Shown here: positions 1 through 12,800 of the stretch, in pieces
Numbering within the stretch: position 1 is the first letter of the stretch
Layout: every line of letters starts with the position of its first letter
Source: Elusimicrobiota bacterium
Lineage (GTDB): Bacteria; Elusimicrobiota; Elusimicrobia; FEN-1173
Length of the DNA: 64,000 nucleotides
NCBI GenBank assembly: GCA_016715645.1
Contig: JADJZR010000003.1
Coordinates: 62,001-126,000, forward strand
Reading direction: 5' to 3'
Notes under the pieces: generated by a model
What the model saw: only the letters and a program-made list of their open reading frames with translations
Databases searched by the model: none
What the model was told of the DNA's origin: nothing
Program-made: the position numbers and the translations under genes

Positions 1-2110
1 GACCCTTCTCGTTAAATACGTAGTTTACCACCGTCTCGCTGTGGCTGTGCCCGTGATCCGTCACCCCGATCACATTCCCGTCTTGGTCCACCGCGTCACT
101 CTCCGTTTCGCTCCTCACCACCTGCGCTTGCCCCAATATCACCGCATACTTGTTATCCGTCACAGACTTCATCGTCTGGTTCTCCGTCCCCCACACCTCC
201 CCAGCCTCTTCCACTCCGTCTTGGTCCGTGTCACCCGTCACCACCCACTTATACTTCACCGTCTCTCCGTCCTCTTCATACCCGTCCACCACGCGAGTCG
301 ATGTTGCCACACGCTGGTTCGACGTCCCCACCGTTCGCCCCGTCGCGCTCGTCAACTGGCCTTTCTCGTTAAATACGTAGTTCACTACCGTCTCGCTGTG
401 GTTATGCCCGTGATCCGTCGCCCCGATCACATTCCCGTCTTCGTCCACCGCGTCACTCTTCGTTTCGCTCCGCACCACCTGCGCTTGACCCAATATCACC
501 GCATACCTGTTATCCGTCTCAGACCTCATCGTCTGATTCTCCGTCCCCACACCTCCCCAGCCTCTTCCACTCCGTCTTGGTCCGTGTCCCCGTCACCACC
601 CACTTATACTTCACCGTCTCTCCGTCCTCTTCATACCCGTCCACCACGCGCGTCGATGTTGCCACACGCTGGTTCGACGTCCCCACCGTTCGCCCCGTCG
701 CGCTCGTCAACTGGCCTTTCTCGTTAAATACGTAGTTCACTACCGTCTCGCTGTGGTTATGCCCGTGATCCGTCGCCCCGATCACATTCCCGTCTTCGTC
801 CACCGCGTCACTCTTCGTTTCGCTCCGCACCACCTGCGCTTGACCCAATATCACCGCATACCTGTTATCCGTCTCAGACCTCATCGTCTGGTTCTCCGTC
901 CCCACACCTCCCCAGCCTCTTCCACTCCGTCTTGGTCCGTGTCACCCGTCACCACCCACTTATACTTCACCGTCTCTCCGTCCTCTTCATACCCGTCCAC
1001 CACGCGCGTCGACGTCGCGACCCGCTGGTTCGACGTTCCCTCCGTTCGCCCCGTCGCGCTCGTCAACTGGCCTTTCTCGTTAAATACGTAGTTCACTACC
1101 GTCTCGCTGTGGTTATGCCCGTGATCCGTCGCCCCGATCACATTCCCGTCTTCGTCCACCGCGTCACTCTTCGTTTCGCTCCGCACCACCTGCGCTTGAC
1201 CCAATATCACCGCATACCTGTTATCCGTCTCAGACCTCATCGTCTGGTTCTCCGTCCCCCACACCTCCCCAGCCTCTTCCACTCCGTCTTGGTCCGTGTC
1301 CCCAACCACCACCCACTTATACTTCACCGTCTCTCCGTCCTCTTCATACCCGTCCACCACGCGCGTCGATGTTGCCACACGCTGGTTCGACGTCCCCACC
1401 GTTCGCCCCGTCGCGCTCGTCAACTGGCCTTTCTCGTTAAATACGTAGTTCACTACCGTCTCGCTGTGGTTATGCCCGTGATCCGTCGCCCCGATCACAT
1501 TCCCGTCTTCGTCCACCGCGTCACTCTTCGTTTCGCTCCGCACCACCTGCGCTTGACCCAATATCACCGCATACCTGTTATCCGTCTCAGACCTCATCGT
1601 CTGGTTCTCCGTCCCCCACACCTCCCCAGCCTCTTCCACTCCGTCTTGGTCCGTGTCCCCCGTCACCACCCACTTATACTTCACCGTCTCTCCGTCCTCT
1701 TCATACCCGTCCACCACGCGCGTCGATGTTGCCACACGCTGGTTCGACGTCCCCACCGTTCGCCCCGTCGCGCTCGTCAACTGGCCTTTCTCGTTAAATA
1801 CGTAGTTCACTACCGTCTCGCTGTGGTTATGCCCGTGATCCGTCGCCCCGATCACATTCCCGTCTTCGTCCACCGCGTCACTCTTCGTTTCGCTCCGCAC
1901 CACCTGCGCTTGACCCAATATCACCGCATACCTGTTATCCGTCTCAGACCTCATCGTCTGGTTCTCCGTCCCCCACACCTCCCCAGCCTCTTCCACTCCG
2001 TCTTGGTCCGTGTCCCCCGTCACCACCCACTTATACTTCACCGTCTCTCCGTCCTCTTCATACCCGTCCACCACGCGCGTCGATGTTGCCACACGCTGGT
2101 TCGACGTCCC
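1..2110 (-). repeat. 357-bp tandem array, about six units, continuing off the window
   Basis: The point GTTAAATACG recurs at 11, 368, 723, 1079, 1436 and 1793, giving spacings of 357, 355, 356, 357 and 357. A unit encodes 119 residues with RYAVILGQAQVVRSETKS, a histidine-rich ATDHGHNHSETVVNY strand, NEKGQLTSATG, VDGYEEDGETVKYKW and the EF-hand-like loop DTDQDGVEEAGE. The short spacings come from one-base losses in C runs near 545, 583 and 900. The array is open in one frame from 2,854 to 881, then breaks. It reaches the left edge, so its true length is unknown. Confidence 0.92.
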
Positions 2111-3846
2111 CACCGTCCATCCCGTCGCGCTCGTCAATTGCCCGTTCTCGTTATACGTGTAATTCACCGTCGTCGTCGTGTCAGAACTCTGCGTCCCACC
2201 CGCCGTCGTCGATACGTTGCGCGTCACGCTCAATATCACCTGCGCTTGGCCCTGAATCACTCGATACTCGTTTGTACCCGTCACCGCCGTCTCTTGCCAC
2301 ACCAACTCCCGTACCGTCGCCCCGTTTCGTACCACATCGTTAAACACCTGGTTGCGGCTCGTTCCCCGCACATCGCCCGTCGCGCCGCTCAACACACCGT
2401 TACCGTCATACGTGTAGTTCACCGTCGTCGTCGTGTCAGAACTCTGCGTCCCACCCGCCGTCGTCGATACGTTGCGCGTCACGCTCAATATCACCTGCGC
2501 TTGGCCCTGAATCACTCGATACTCGTTTGTACCCGTCACCGCCGTCTCTTGCCACACCAACTCCCGTACCGTCGCCCCGTTTCGTACCACATCGTTAAAC
2601 ACCTGGTTGCGGCTCGTCCCCCTCACGCTCCCCGCCGCACCCGTCAATTGCCCGTTCTCGTTATACGTGTAATTCACCGTCGTCGTCGTGTCAGAACTCT
2701 GCGTCCCACCCGCCGTCGTCGATACGTTGCGCGTCACGCTCAATATCACCTGCGCTTGGCCCTGAATCACTCGATACTCGTTTGTACCCGTCACCGCCGT
2801 CTCTTGCCACACCAACTCCCCCCGTCGCCCCGTTTTGCTCACATCGTTAAACACCTGGTTGCGGCTCGTCCCCTCACGCTCCCCGCCGCACCCGTCAATT
2901 GCCCGTTCTCGTTATACGTGTAATTCACCGTCGTCGTCGTGTCAGAACCTGCGTCCCACCCGCCGTCGTCGATACGTTGCGCGTCACGCTCAATATCACC
3001 TGCGCTTGGCCCTGAATCCTCGATACTCGTTTGTCCCGTCACCGCCGTCTCTTGCCACACCAACTCCCGTACCGTCGCCCCGTTTCGTACCACATCGTCA
3101 AACACCTGGCTGCCGCTCGTTCCCCGCACATCGCCCGTCGCGCCGCTCAACACACCGTTACCGTCATACGTGTAGTTCACCGTCGTCGTCGTGTCAGAAC
3201 TCTGCGTCCCACCCACCGTCGTCGATACGTTGCGCGTCACGCTCAATATCACCTACACTTAACCCTGAATCACTCGATACTCGTTTGTACCCGTCACCGC
3301 CTCTCTTGCCACACCAACTCCCGCGTCGCCCCGTTTCCACATCGTTAAACACCTGGTTGCGGCTCGCCCCCCCCCGCCGCCCGTCAATGCCCGTTCTCGT
3401 TATACGTGTAATTCACCGTCGTCGTCGGTCAGAACTCTGCGTCCCACCCGCCGTCGTCGATACGTTGCGCGTCACGCTCAAAATCACCTGCGCCTGGCCC
3501 TGAATAACTCGATACTCGTTTGTCCCCGTCACCGCCGTGTCTTGCCACACCAACTCCCTGCGTCGCCCCGTTTTGCGCTCACATCGTTAAACACCTGGCT
3601 GCGGCTCGTCCCCGCCACCGTCCCCGCCGCCCCCGTCAACTGCCCCTTCTCGTTATACGTGTAGTTCACCGTCGTCGTTGTATCAGAGCTCTGCGTCCCA
3701 ACCGCCGTCGTCGATACGTTGCGCGTCACGCTCTGAACCACCTGCGCCTGACCCTGAATGACACGATACCTGTTCGTCCCCGTCATCGCCGTGTCCTGCC
3801 AAATCAACTCCCCCGCGTCCACCCCGTTGTTGCGGTTCACGTCATC
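2111..3846 (-). repeat. Mixed, partly disrupted units related to the 258-bp repeat
   Basis: About seven units resemble the 258-bp unit but have different loop regions, for example FNDVVRNGATVRELVWQ instead of FNDANRNNVVDAGE, so the calcium ligands are largely lost. Unit lengths vary from about 245 to 260 bases. Between 2,820 and 3,580 many small deletions and a cluster of G-to-A differences (3,215-3,262) destroy the frame. The 2,130-2,800 part is fully open and three units there are almost identical. This zone separates the 258-bp and 357-bp arrays. Confidence 0.8.
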
Positions 3847-6800
3847 AAACACCTGGCTGCCGCTCGTTCCCCGCACATCGCCCGTCGCGCCGCTCAACAC
3901 ACCGTTACCGTCATACGTGTAGTTCACCGTCGTCGTCGTGTCTGACCGTTGCGTCCCACCCGCCGTGCTCGACACGTTTCGCGTCACGCTCAAAATCACC
4001 TGCGCCTGACCCTGAATAACCCGATACGTGTTCGTCCCCGTAATCGTCGTGTCCTGCCAAATCATCTCCCCCGCGTCCACCACGTTGTTGCGGTTCGCGT
4101 CATTAAACACCTGGCTGCCGCTCGTTCCCCGCACATCGCCCGTCGCGCCGCTCAACACACCGTTACCGTCATACGTGTAGTTCACCGTCGTCGTCGTGTC
4201 TGACCGTTGCGTCCCACCCGCCGTGCTCGACACGTTTCGCGTCACGCTCAAAATCACCTGCGCCTGACCCTGAATAACCCGATACGTGTTCGTCCCCGTA
4301 ATCGTCGTGTCCTGCCAAATCATCTCCCCCGCGTCCACCACGTTGTTGCGGTTCGCGTCATTAAACACCTGGCTGCCGCTCGTTCCCCGCACATCGCCCG
4401 TCGCGCCGCTCAACACACCGTTACCGTCATACGTGTAGTTCACCGTCGTCGTCGTGTCTGACCGTTGCGTCCCACCCGCCGTGCTCGACACGTTTCGCGT
4501 CACGCTCAAAATCACCTGCGCCTGACCCTGAATAACCCGATACGTGTTCGTCCCCGTAATCGTCGTGTCCTGCCAAATCATCTCCCCCGCGTCCACCACG
4601 TTGTTGCGGTTCGCGTCATTAAACACCTGGCTGCCGCTCGTTCCCCGCACATCGCCCGTCGCGCCGCTCAACACACCGTTACCGTCATACGTGTAGTTCA
4701 CCGTCGTCGTCGTGTCTGACCGTTGCGTCCCACCCGCCGTGCTCGACACGTTTCGCGTCACGCTCAAAATCACCTGCGCCTGACCCTGAATAACCCGATA
4801 CGTGTTCGTCCCCGTAATCGTCGTGTCCTGCCAAATCATCTCCCCCGCGTCCACCACGTTGTTGCGGTTCGCGTCATTAAACACCTGGCTGCCGCTCGTT
4901 CCCCGCACATCGCCCGTCGCGCCGCTCAACACACCGTTACCGTCATACGTGTAGTTCACCGTCGTCGTCGTGTCTGACCGTTGCGTCCCACCCGCCGTGC
5001 TCGACACGTTTCGCGTCACGCTCAAAATCACCTGCGCCTGACCCTGAATAACCCGATACGTGTTCGTCCCCGTAATCGTCGTGTCCTGCCAAATCATCTC
5101 CCCGCGTCCACCACGTTGTTGCGGTTCGCGTCATTAAACACCTGGCTGCCGCTCGTTCCCCGCACATCGCCCGTCGCGCCGCTCAACACACCGTTACCGT
5201 CATACGTGTAGTTCACCGTCGTCGTCGTGTCTGACCGTTGCGTCCCACCCGCCGTGCTCGACACGTTTCGCGTCACGCTCAAAATCACCTGCGCCTGACC
5301 CTGAATAACCCGATACGTGTTCGTCCCCGTAATCGTCGTGTCCTGCCAAATCATCTCCCCGCGTCCACCACGTTGTTGCGGTTCGCGTCATTAAACACCT
5401 GGCTGCCGCTCGTTCCCCGCACATCGCCCGTCGCGCCGCTCAACACACCGTTACCGTCATACGTGTAGTTCACCGTCGTCGTCGTGTCTGACCGTTGCGT
5501 CCCACCCGCCGTGCTCGACACGTTTCGCGTCACGCTCAAAATCACCTGCGCCTGACCCTGAATAACCCGATACGTGTTCGTCCCCGTAATCGTCGTGTCC
5601 TGCCAAATCATCTCCCCCGCGTCCACCACGTTGTTGCGGTTCGCGTCATTAAACACCTGGCTGCCGCTCGTTCCCCGCACATCGCCCGTCGCGCCGCTCA
5701 ACACACCGTTACCGTCATACGTGTAGTTCACCGTCGTCGTCGTGTCTGACCGTTGCGTCCCACCCGCCGTGCTCGACACGTTTCGCGTCACGCTCAAAAT
5801 CACCTGCGCCTGACCCTGAATAACCCGATACGTGTTCGTCCCCGTAATCGTCGTGTCCTGCCAAATCATCTCCCCCGCGTCCACCACGTTGTTGCGGTTC
5901 GCGTCATTAAACACCTGGCTGCCGCTCGTTCCCCGCACATCGCCCGTCGCGCCGCTCAACACACCGTTACCGTCATACGTGTAGTTCACCGTCGTCGTCG
6001 TGTCTGACCGTTGCGTCCCACCCGCCGTGCTCGACACGTTTCGCGTCACGCTCAAAATCACCTGCGCCTGACCCTGAATAACCCGATACGTGTTCGTCCC
6101 CGTAATCGTCGTGTCCTGCCAAATCATCTCCCCGCGTCCACCACGTTGTTGCGGTTCGCGTCATTAAACACCTGGCTGCCGCTCGTTCCCCGCACATCGC
6201 CCGTCGCGCCGCTCAACACACCGTTACCGTCATACGTGTAGTTCACCGTCGTCGTCGTGTCTGACCGTTGCGTCCCACCCGCCGTGCTCGACACGTTTCG
6301 CGTCACGCTCAAAATCACCTGCGCCTGACCCTGAATAACCCGATACGTGTTCGTCCCCGTAATCGTCGTGTCCTGCCAAATCATCTCCCCGCGTCCACCA
6401 CGTTGTTGCGGTTCGCGTCATTAAACACCTGGCTGCCGCTCGTTCCCCGCACATCGCCCGTCGCGCCGCTCAACACACCGTTACCGTCATACGTGTAGTT
6501 CACCGTCGTCGTCGTGTCTGACCGTTGCGTCCCACCCGCCGTGCTCGACACGTTTCGCGTCACGCTCAAAATCACCTGCGCCTGACCCTGAATAACCCGA
6601 TACGTGTTCGTCCCCGTAATCGTCGTGTCCTGCCAAATCATCTCCCCGCGTCCACCACGTTGTTGCGGTTCGCGTCATTAAACACCTGGCTGCCGCTCGT
6701 TCCCCGCACATCGCCCGTCGCGCCGCTCAACACACCGTTACCGTCATACGTGTAGTTCACCGTCGTCGTCGTGTCTGACCGTTGCGTCCCACCCGCCGTG

Positions 6801-9800
6801 CTCGACACGTTTCGCGTCACGCTCAAAATCACCTGCGCCTGACCCTGAATAACCCGATACGTGTTCGTCCCCGTAATCGTCGTGTCCTGCCAAATCATCT
6901 CCCCGCGTCCACCACGTTGTTGCGGTTCGCGTCATTAAACACCTGGCTGCCGCTCGTTCCCCGCACATCGCCCGTCGCGCCGCTCAACACACCGTTACCG
7001 TCATACGTGTAGTTCACCGTCGTCGTCGTGTCTGACCGTTGCGTCCCACCCGCCGTGCTCGACACGTTTCGCGTCACGCTCAAAATCACCTGCGCCTGAC
7101 CCTGAATAACCCGATACGTGTTCGTCCCCGTAATCGTCGTGTCCTGCCAAATCATCTCCCCCGCGTCCACCACGTTGTTGCGGTTCGCGTCATTAAACAC
7201 CTGGCTGCCGCTCGTTCCCCGCACATCGCCCGTCGCGCCGCTCAACACACCGTTACCGTCATACGTGTAGTTCACCGTCGTCGTCGTGTCTGACCGTTGC
7301 GTCCCACCCGCCGTGCTCGACACGTTTCGCGTCACGCTCAAAATCACCTGCGCCTGACCCTGAATAACCCGATACGTGTTCGTCCCCGTAATCGTCGTGT
7401 CCTGCCAAATCATCTCCCCCGCGTCCACCACGTTGTTGCGGTTCGCGTCATTAAACACCTGGCTGCCGCTCGTTCCCCGCACATCGCCCGTCGCGCCGCT
7501 CAACACACCGTTACCGTCATACGTGTAGTTCACCGTCGTCGTCGTGTCTGACCGTTGCGTCCCACCCGCCGTGCTCGACACGTTTCGCGTCACGCTCAAA
7601 ATCACCTGCGCCTGACCCTGAATAACCCGATACGTGTTCGTCCCCGTAATCGTCGTGTCCTGCCAAATCATCTCCCCCGCGTCCACCACGTTGTTGCGGT
7701 TCGCGTCATTAAACACCTGGCTGCCGCTCGTTCCCCGCACATCGCCCGTCGCGCCGCTCAACACACCGTTACCGTCATACGTGTAGTTCACCGTCGTCGT
7801 CGTGTCTGACCGTTGCGTCCCACCCGCCGTGCTCGACACGTTTCGCGTCACGCTCAAAATCACCTGCGCCTGACCCTGAATAACCCGATACGTGTTCGTC
7901 CCCGTAATCGTCGTGTCCTGCCAAATCATCTCCCCCGCGTCCACCACGTTGTTGCGGTTCGCGTCATTAAACACCTGGCTGCCGCTCGTTCCCCGCACAT
8001 CGCCCGTCGCGCCGCTCAACACACCGTTACCGTCATACGTGTAGTTCACCGTCGTCGTCGTGTCTGACCGTTGCGTCCCACCCGCCGTGCTCGACACGTT
8101 TCGCGTCACGCTCAAAATCACCTGCGCCTGACCCTGAATAACCCGATACGTGTTCGTCCCCGTAATCGTCGTGTCCTGCCAAATCATCTCCCCGCGTCCA
8201 CCACGTTGTTGCGGTTCGCGTCATTAAACACCTGGCTGCCGCTCGTTCCCCGCACATCGCCCGTCGCGCCGCTCAACACACCGTTACCGTCATACGTGTA
8301 GTTCACCGTCGTCGTCGTGTCTGACCGTTGCGTCCCACCCGCCGTGCTCGACACGTTTCGCGTCACGCTCAAAATCACCTGCGCCTGACCCTGAATAACC
8401 CGATACGTGTTCGTCCCCGTAATCGTCGTGTCCTGCCAAATCATCTCCCCGCGTCCACCACGTTGTTGCGGTTCGCGTCATTAAACACCTGGCTGCCGCT
8501 CGTTCCCCGCACATCGCCCGTCGCGCCGCTCAACACACCGTTACCGTCATACGTGTAGTTCACCGTCGTCGTCGTGTCTGACCGTTGCGTCCCACCCGCC
8601 GTGCTCGACACGTTTCGCGTCACGCTCAAAATCACCTGCGCCTGACCCTGAATAACCCGATACGTGTTCGTCCCCGTAATCGTCGTGTCCTGCCAAATCA
8701 TCTCCCCGCGTCCACCACGTTGTTGCGGTTCGCGTCATTAAACACCTGGCTGCCGCTCGTTCCCCGCACATCGCCCGTCGCGCCGCTCAACACACCGTTA
8801 CCGTCATACGTGTAGTTCACCGTCGTCGTCGTGTCTGACCGTTGCGTCCCACCCGCCGTGCTCGACACGTTTCGCGTCACGCTCAAAATCACCTGCGCCT
8901 GACCCTGAATAACCCGATACGTGTTCGTCCCCGTAATCGTCGTGTCCTGCCAAATCATCTCCCCCGCGTCCACCACGTTGTTGCGGTTCGCGTCATTAAA
9001 CACCTGGCTGCCGCTCGTTCCCCGCACATCGCCCGTCGCGCCGCTCAACACACCGTTACCGTCATACGTGTAGTTCACCGTCGTCGTCGTGTCTGACCGT
9101 TGCGTCCCACCCGCCGTGCTCGACACGTTCCTCGTCACGCTCAAAATCACCTGCGCCTGACCCTGAATAACCCGATACGTGTTCGTCCCCGTAATCGTCG
9201 TGTCCTGCCAAATCATCTCCCCCGCGTCCACCACGTTGTTGCGGTTCGCGTCATTAAACACCTGGCTGCCGCTCGTTCCCCGCACATCGCCCGTCGCGCC
9301 GCTCAACACACCGTTACCGTCATACGTGTAGTTCACCGTCGTCGTCGTGTCTGACCGTTGCGTCCCACCCGCCGTGCTCGACACGTTTCGCGTCACGCTC
9401 AAAATCACCTGCGCCTGACCCTGAATAACCCGATACGTGTTCGTCCCCGTAATCGTCGTGTCCTGCCAAATCATCTCCCCGCGTCCACCACGTTGTTGCG
9501 GTTCGCGTCATTAAACACCTGGCTGCCGCTCGTTCCCCGCACATCGCCCGTCGCGCCGCTCAACACACCGTTACCGTCATACGTGTAGTTCACCGTCGTC
9601 GTCGTGTCTGACCGTTGCGTCCCACCCGCCGTGCTCGACACGTTTCTCGTCACGCTCAAAATCACCTGCGCCTGACCCTGAATAACCCGATACGTGTTCG
9701 TCCCCGTAATCGTCGTGTCCTGCCAAATCATCTCCCCCGCGTCCACCACGTTGTTGCGGTTCGCGTCATTAAACACCTGGCTGCCGCTCGTTCCCCGCAC

Positions 9801-12800
9801 ATCGCCCGTCGCGCCGCTCAACACACCGTTACCGTCATACGTGTAGTTCACCGTCGTCGTCGTGTCTGACCGTTGCGTCCCACCCGCCGTGCTCGACACG
9901 TTCCTCGTCACGCTCAAAATCACCTGCGCCTGACCCTGAATAACCCGATACGTGTTCGTCCCCGTAATCGTCGTGTCCTGCCAAATCATCTCCCCGCGTC
10001 CACCACGTTGTTGCGGTTCGCGTCATTAAACACCTGGCTGCCGCTCGTTCCCCGCACATCGCCCGTCGCGCCGCTCAACACACCGTTACCGTCATACGTG
10101 TAGTTCACCGTCGTCGTCGTGTCTGACCGTTGCGTCCCACCCGCCGTGCTCGACACGTTTCGCGTCACGCTCAAAATCACCTGCGCCTGACCCTGAATAA
10201 CCCGATACGTGTTCGTCCCCGTAATCGTCGTGTCCTGCCAAATCATCTCCCCGCGTCCACCACGTTGTTGCGGTTCGCGTCATTAAACACCTGGCTGCCG
10301 CTCGTTCCCCGCACATCGCCCGTCGCGCCGCTCAACACACCGTTACCGTCATACGTGTAGTTCACCGTCGTCGTCGTGTCTGACCGTTGCGTCCCACCCG
10401 CCGTGCTCGACACGTTTCGCGTCACGCTCAAAATCACCTGCGCCTGACCCTGAATAACCCGATACGTGTTCGTCCCCGTAATCGTCGTGTCCTGCCAAAT
10501 CATCTCCCCCGCGTCCACCACGTTGTTGCGGTTCGCGTCATTAAACACCTGGCTGCCGCTCGTTCCCCGCACATCGCCCGTCGCGCCGCTCAACACACCG
10601 TTACCGTCATACGTGTAGTTCACCGTCGTCGTCGTGTCTGACCGTTGCGTCCCACCCGCCGTGCTCGACACGTTTCGCGTCACGCTCAAAATCACCTGCG
10701 CCTGACCCTGAATAACCCGATACGTGTTCGTCCCCGTAATCGTCGTGTCCTGCCAAATCATCTCCCCGCGTCCACCACGTTGTTGCGGTTCGCGTCATTA
10801 AACACCTGGCTGCCGCTCGTTCCCCGCACATCGCCCGTCGCGCCGCTCAACACACCGTTACCGTCATACGTGTAGTTCACCGTCGTCGTCGTGTCTGACC
10901 GTTGCGTCCCACCCGCCGTGCTCGACACGTTTCGCGTCACGCTCAAAATCACCTGCGCCTGACCCTGAATAACCCGATACGTGTTCGTCCCCGTAATCGT
11001 CGTGTCCTGCCAAATCATCTCCCCGCGTCCACCACGTTGTTGCGGTTCGCGTCATTAAACACCTGGCTGCCGCTCGTTCCCCGCACATCGCCCGTCGCGC
11101 CGCTCAACACACCGTTACCGTCATACGTGTAGTTCACCGTCGTCGTCGTGTCTGACCGTTGCGTCCCACCCGCCGTGCTCGACACGTTTCGCGTCACGCT
11201 CAAAATCACCTGCGCCTGACCCTGAATAACCCGATACGTGTTCGTCCCCGTAATCGTCGTGTCCTGCCAAATCATCTCCCCGCGTCCACCACGTTGTTGC
11301 GGTTCGCGTCATTAAACACCTGGCTGCCGCTCGTTCCCCGCACATCGCCCGTCGCGCCGCTCAACACACCGTTACCGTCATACGTGTAGTTCACCGTCGT
11401 CGTCGTGTCTGACCGTTGCGTCCCACCCGCCGTGCTCGACACGTTTCGCGTCACGCTCAAAATCACCTGCGCCTGACCCTGAATAACCCGATACGTGTTC
11501 GTCCCCGTAATCGTCGTGTCCTGCCAAATCATCTCCCCCGCGTCCACCACGTTGTTGCGGTTCGCGTCATTAAACACCTGGCTGCCGCTCGTTCCCCGCA
11601 CATCGCCCGTCGCGCCGCTCAACACACCGTTACCGTCATACGTGTAGTTCACCGTCGTCGTCGTGTCTGACCGTTGCGTCCCACCCGCCGTGCTCGACAC
11701 GTTTCGCGTCACGCTCAAAATCACCTGCGCCTGACCCTGAATAACCCGATACGTGTTCGTCCCCGTAATCGTCGTGTCCTGCCAAATCATCTCCCCCGCG
11801 TCCACCACGTTGTTGCGGTTCGCGTCATTAAACACCTGGCTGCCGCTCGTTCCCCGCACATCGCCCGTCGCGCCGCTCAACACACCGTTACCGTCATACG
11901 TGTAGTTCACCGTCGTCGTCGTGTCTGACCGTTGCGTCCCACCCGCCGTGCTCGACACGTTTCGCGTCACGCTCAAAATCACCTGCGCCTGACCCTGAAT
12001 AACCCGATACGTGTTCGTCCCCGTAATCGTCGTGTCCTGCCAAATCATCTCCCCCGCGTCCACCACGTTGTTGCGGTTCGCGTCATTAAACACCTGGCTG
12101 CCGCTCGTTCCCCGCACATCGCCCGTCGCGCCGCTCAACACACCGTTACCGTCATACGTGTAGTTCACCGTCGTCGTCGTGTCTGACCGTTGCGTCCCAC
12201 CCGCCGTGCTCGACACGTTTCTCGTCACGCTCAAAATCACCTGCGCCTGACCCTGAATAACCCGATACGTGTTCGTCCCCGTAATCGTCGTGTCCTGCCA
12301 AATCATCTCCCCGCGTCCACCACGTTGTTGCGGTTCGCGTCATTAAACACCTGGCTGCCGCTCGTTCCCCGCACATCGCCCGTCGCGCCGCTCAACACAC
12401 CGTTACCGTCATACGTGTAGTTCACCGTCGTCGTCGTGTCTGACCGTTGCGTCCCACCCGCCGTGCTCGACACGTTTCTCGTCACGCTCAAAATCACCTG
12501 CGCCTGACCCTGAATAACCCGATACGTGTTCGTCCCCGTAATCGTCGTGTCCTGCCAAATCATCTCCCCGCGTCCACCACGTTGTTGCGGTTCGCGTCAT
12601 TAAACACCTGGCTGCCGCTCGTTCCCCGCACATCGCCCGTCGCGCCGCTCAACACACCGTTACCGTCATACGTGTAGTTCACCGTCGTCGTCGTGTCTGA
12701 CCGTTGCGTCCCACCCGCCGTGCTCGACACGTTTCGCGTCACGCTCAAAATCACCTGCGCCTGACCCTGAATAACCCGATACGTGTTCGTCCCCGTAATC

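Larger units (their letters stand above)
1..12559 (-). pseudogene. Distal part of the giant EF-hand repeat gene, frame broken many times; runs off left edge
   Basis: The same protein repeats continue without a gene boundary from 12559 to the left edge, but the frame alternates. Open stretches are 11272-12306, 6895-8187, 5351-6127, 3529-5097 and 881-2854, among others. In the 258-bp array each break is an in-frame TGA right after DAGR, produced by one missing G in a run of five. If the run is restored everywhere, the array forms one frame with the 5,890-codon ORF, giving at least about 10,000 residues before the window ends. I use the pseudogene label only for the broken state of the given sequence; consensus error is the likelier cause. 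No start codon with ribosome-binding site or signal peptide occurs in any fragment. Confidence 0.7.

Noticed and set aside
932..2923. Long plus-strand ORF of 663 codons, rich in H and R
   Set aside because: It is the complement shadow of the repeated minus-strand units; its composition is that of a frame opposite a G/A-rich coding strand and it has no ribosome-binding site or domain.
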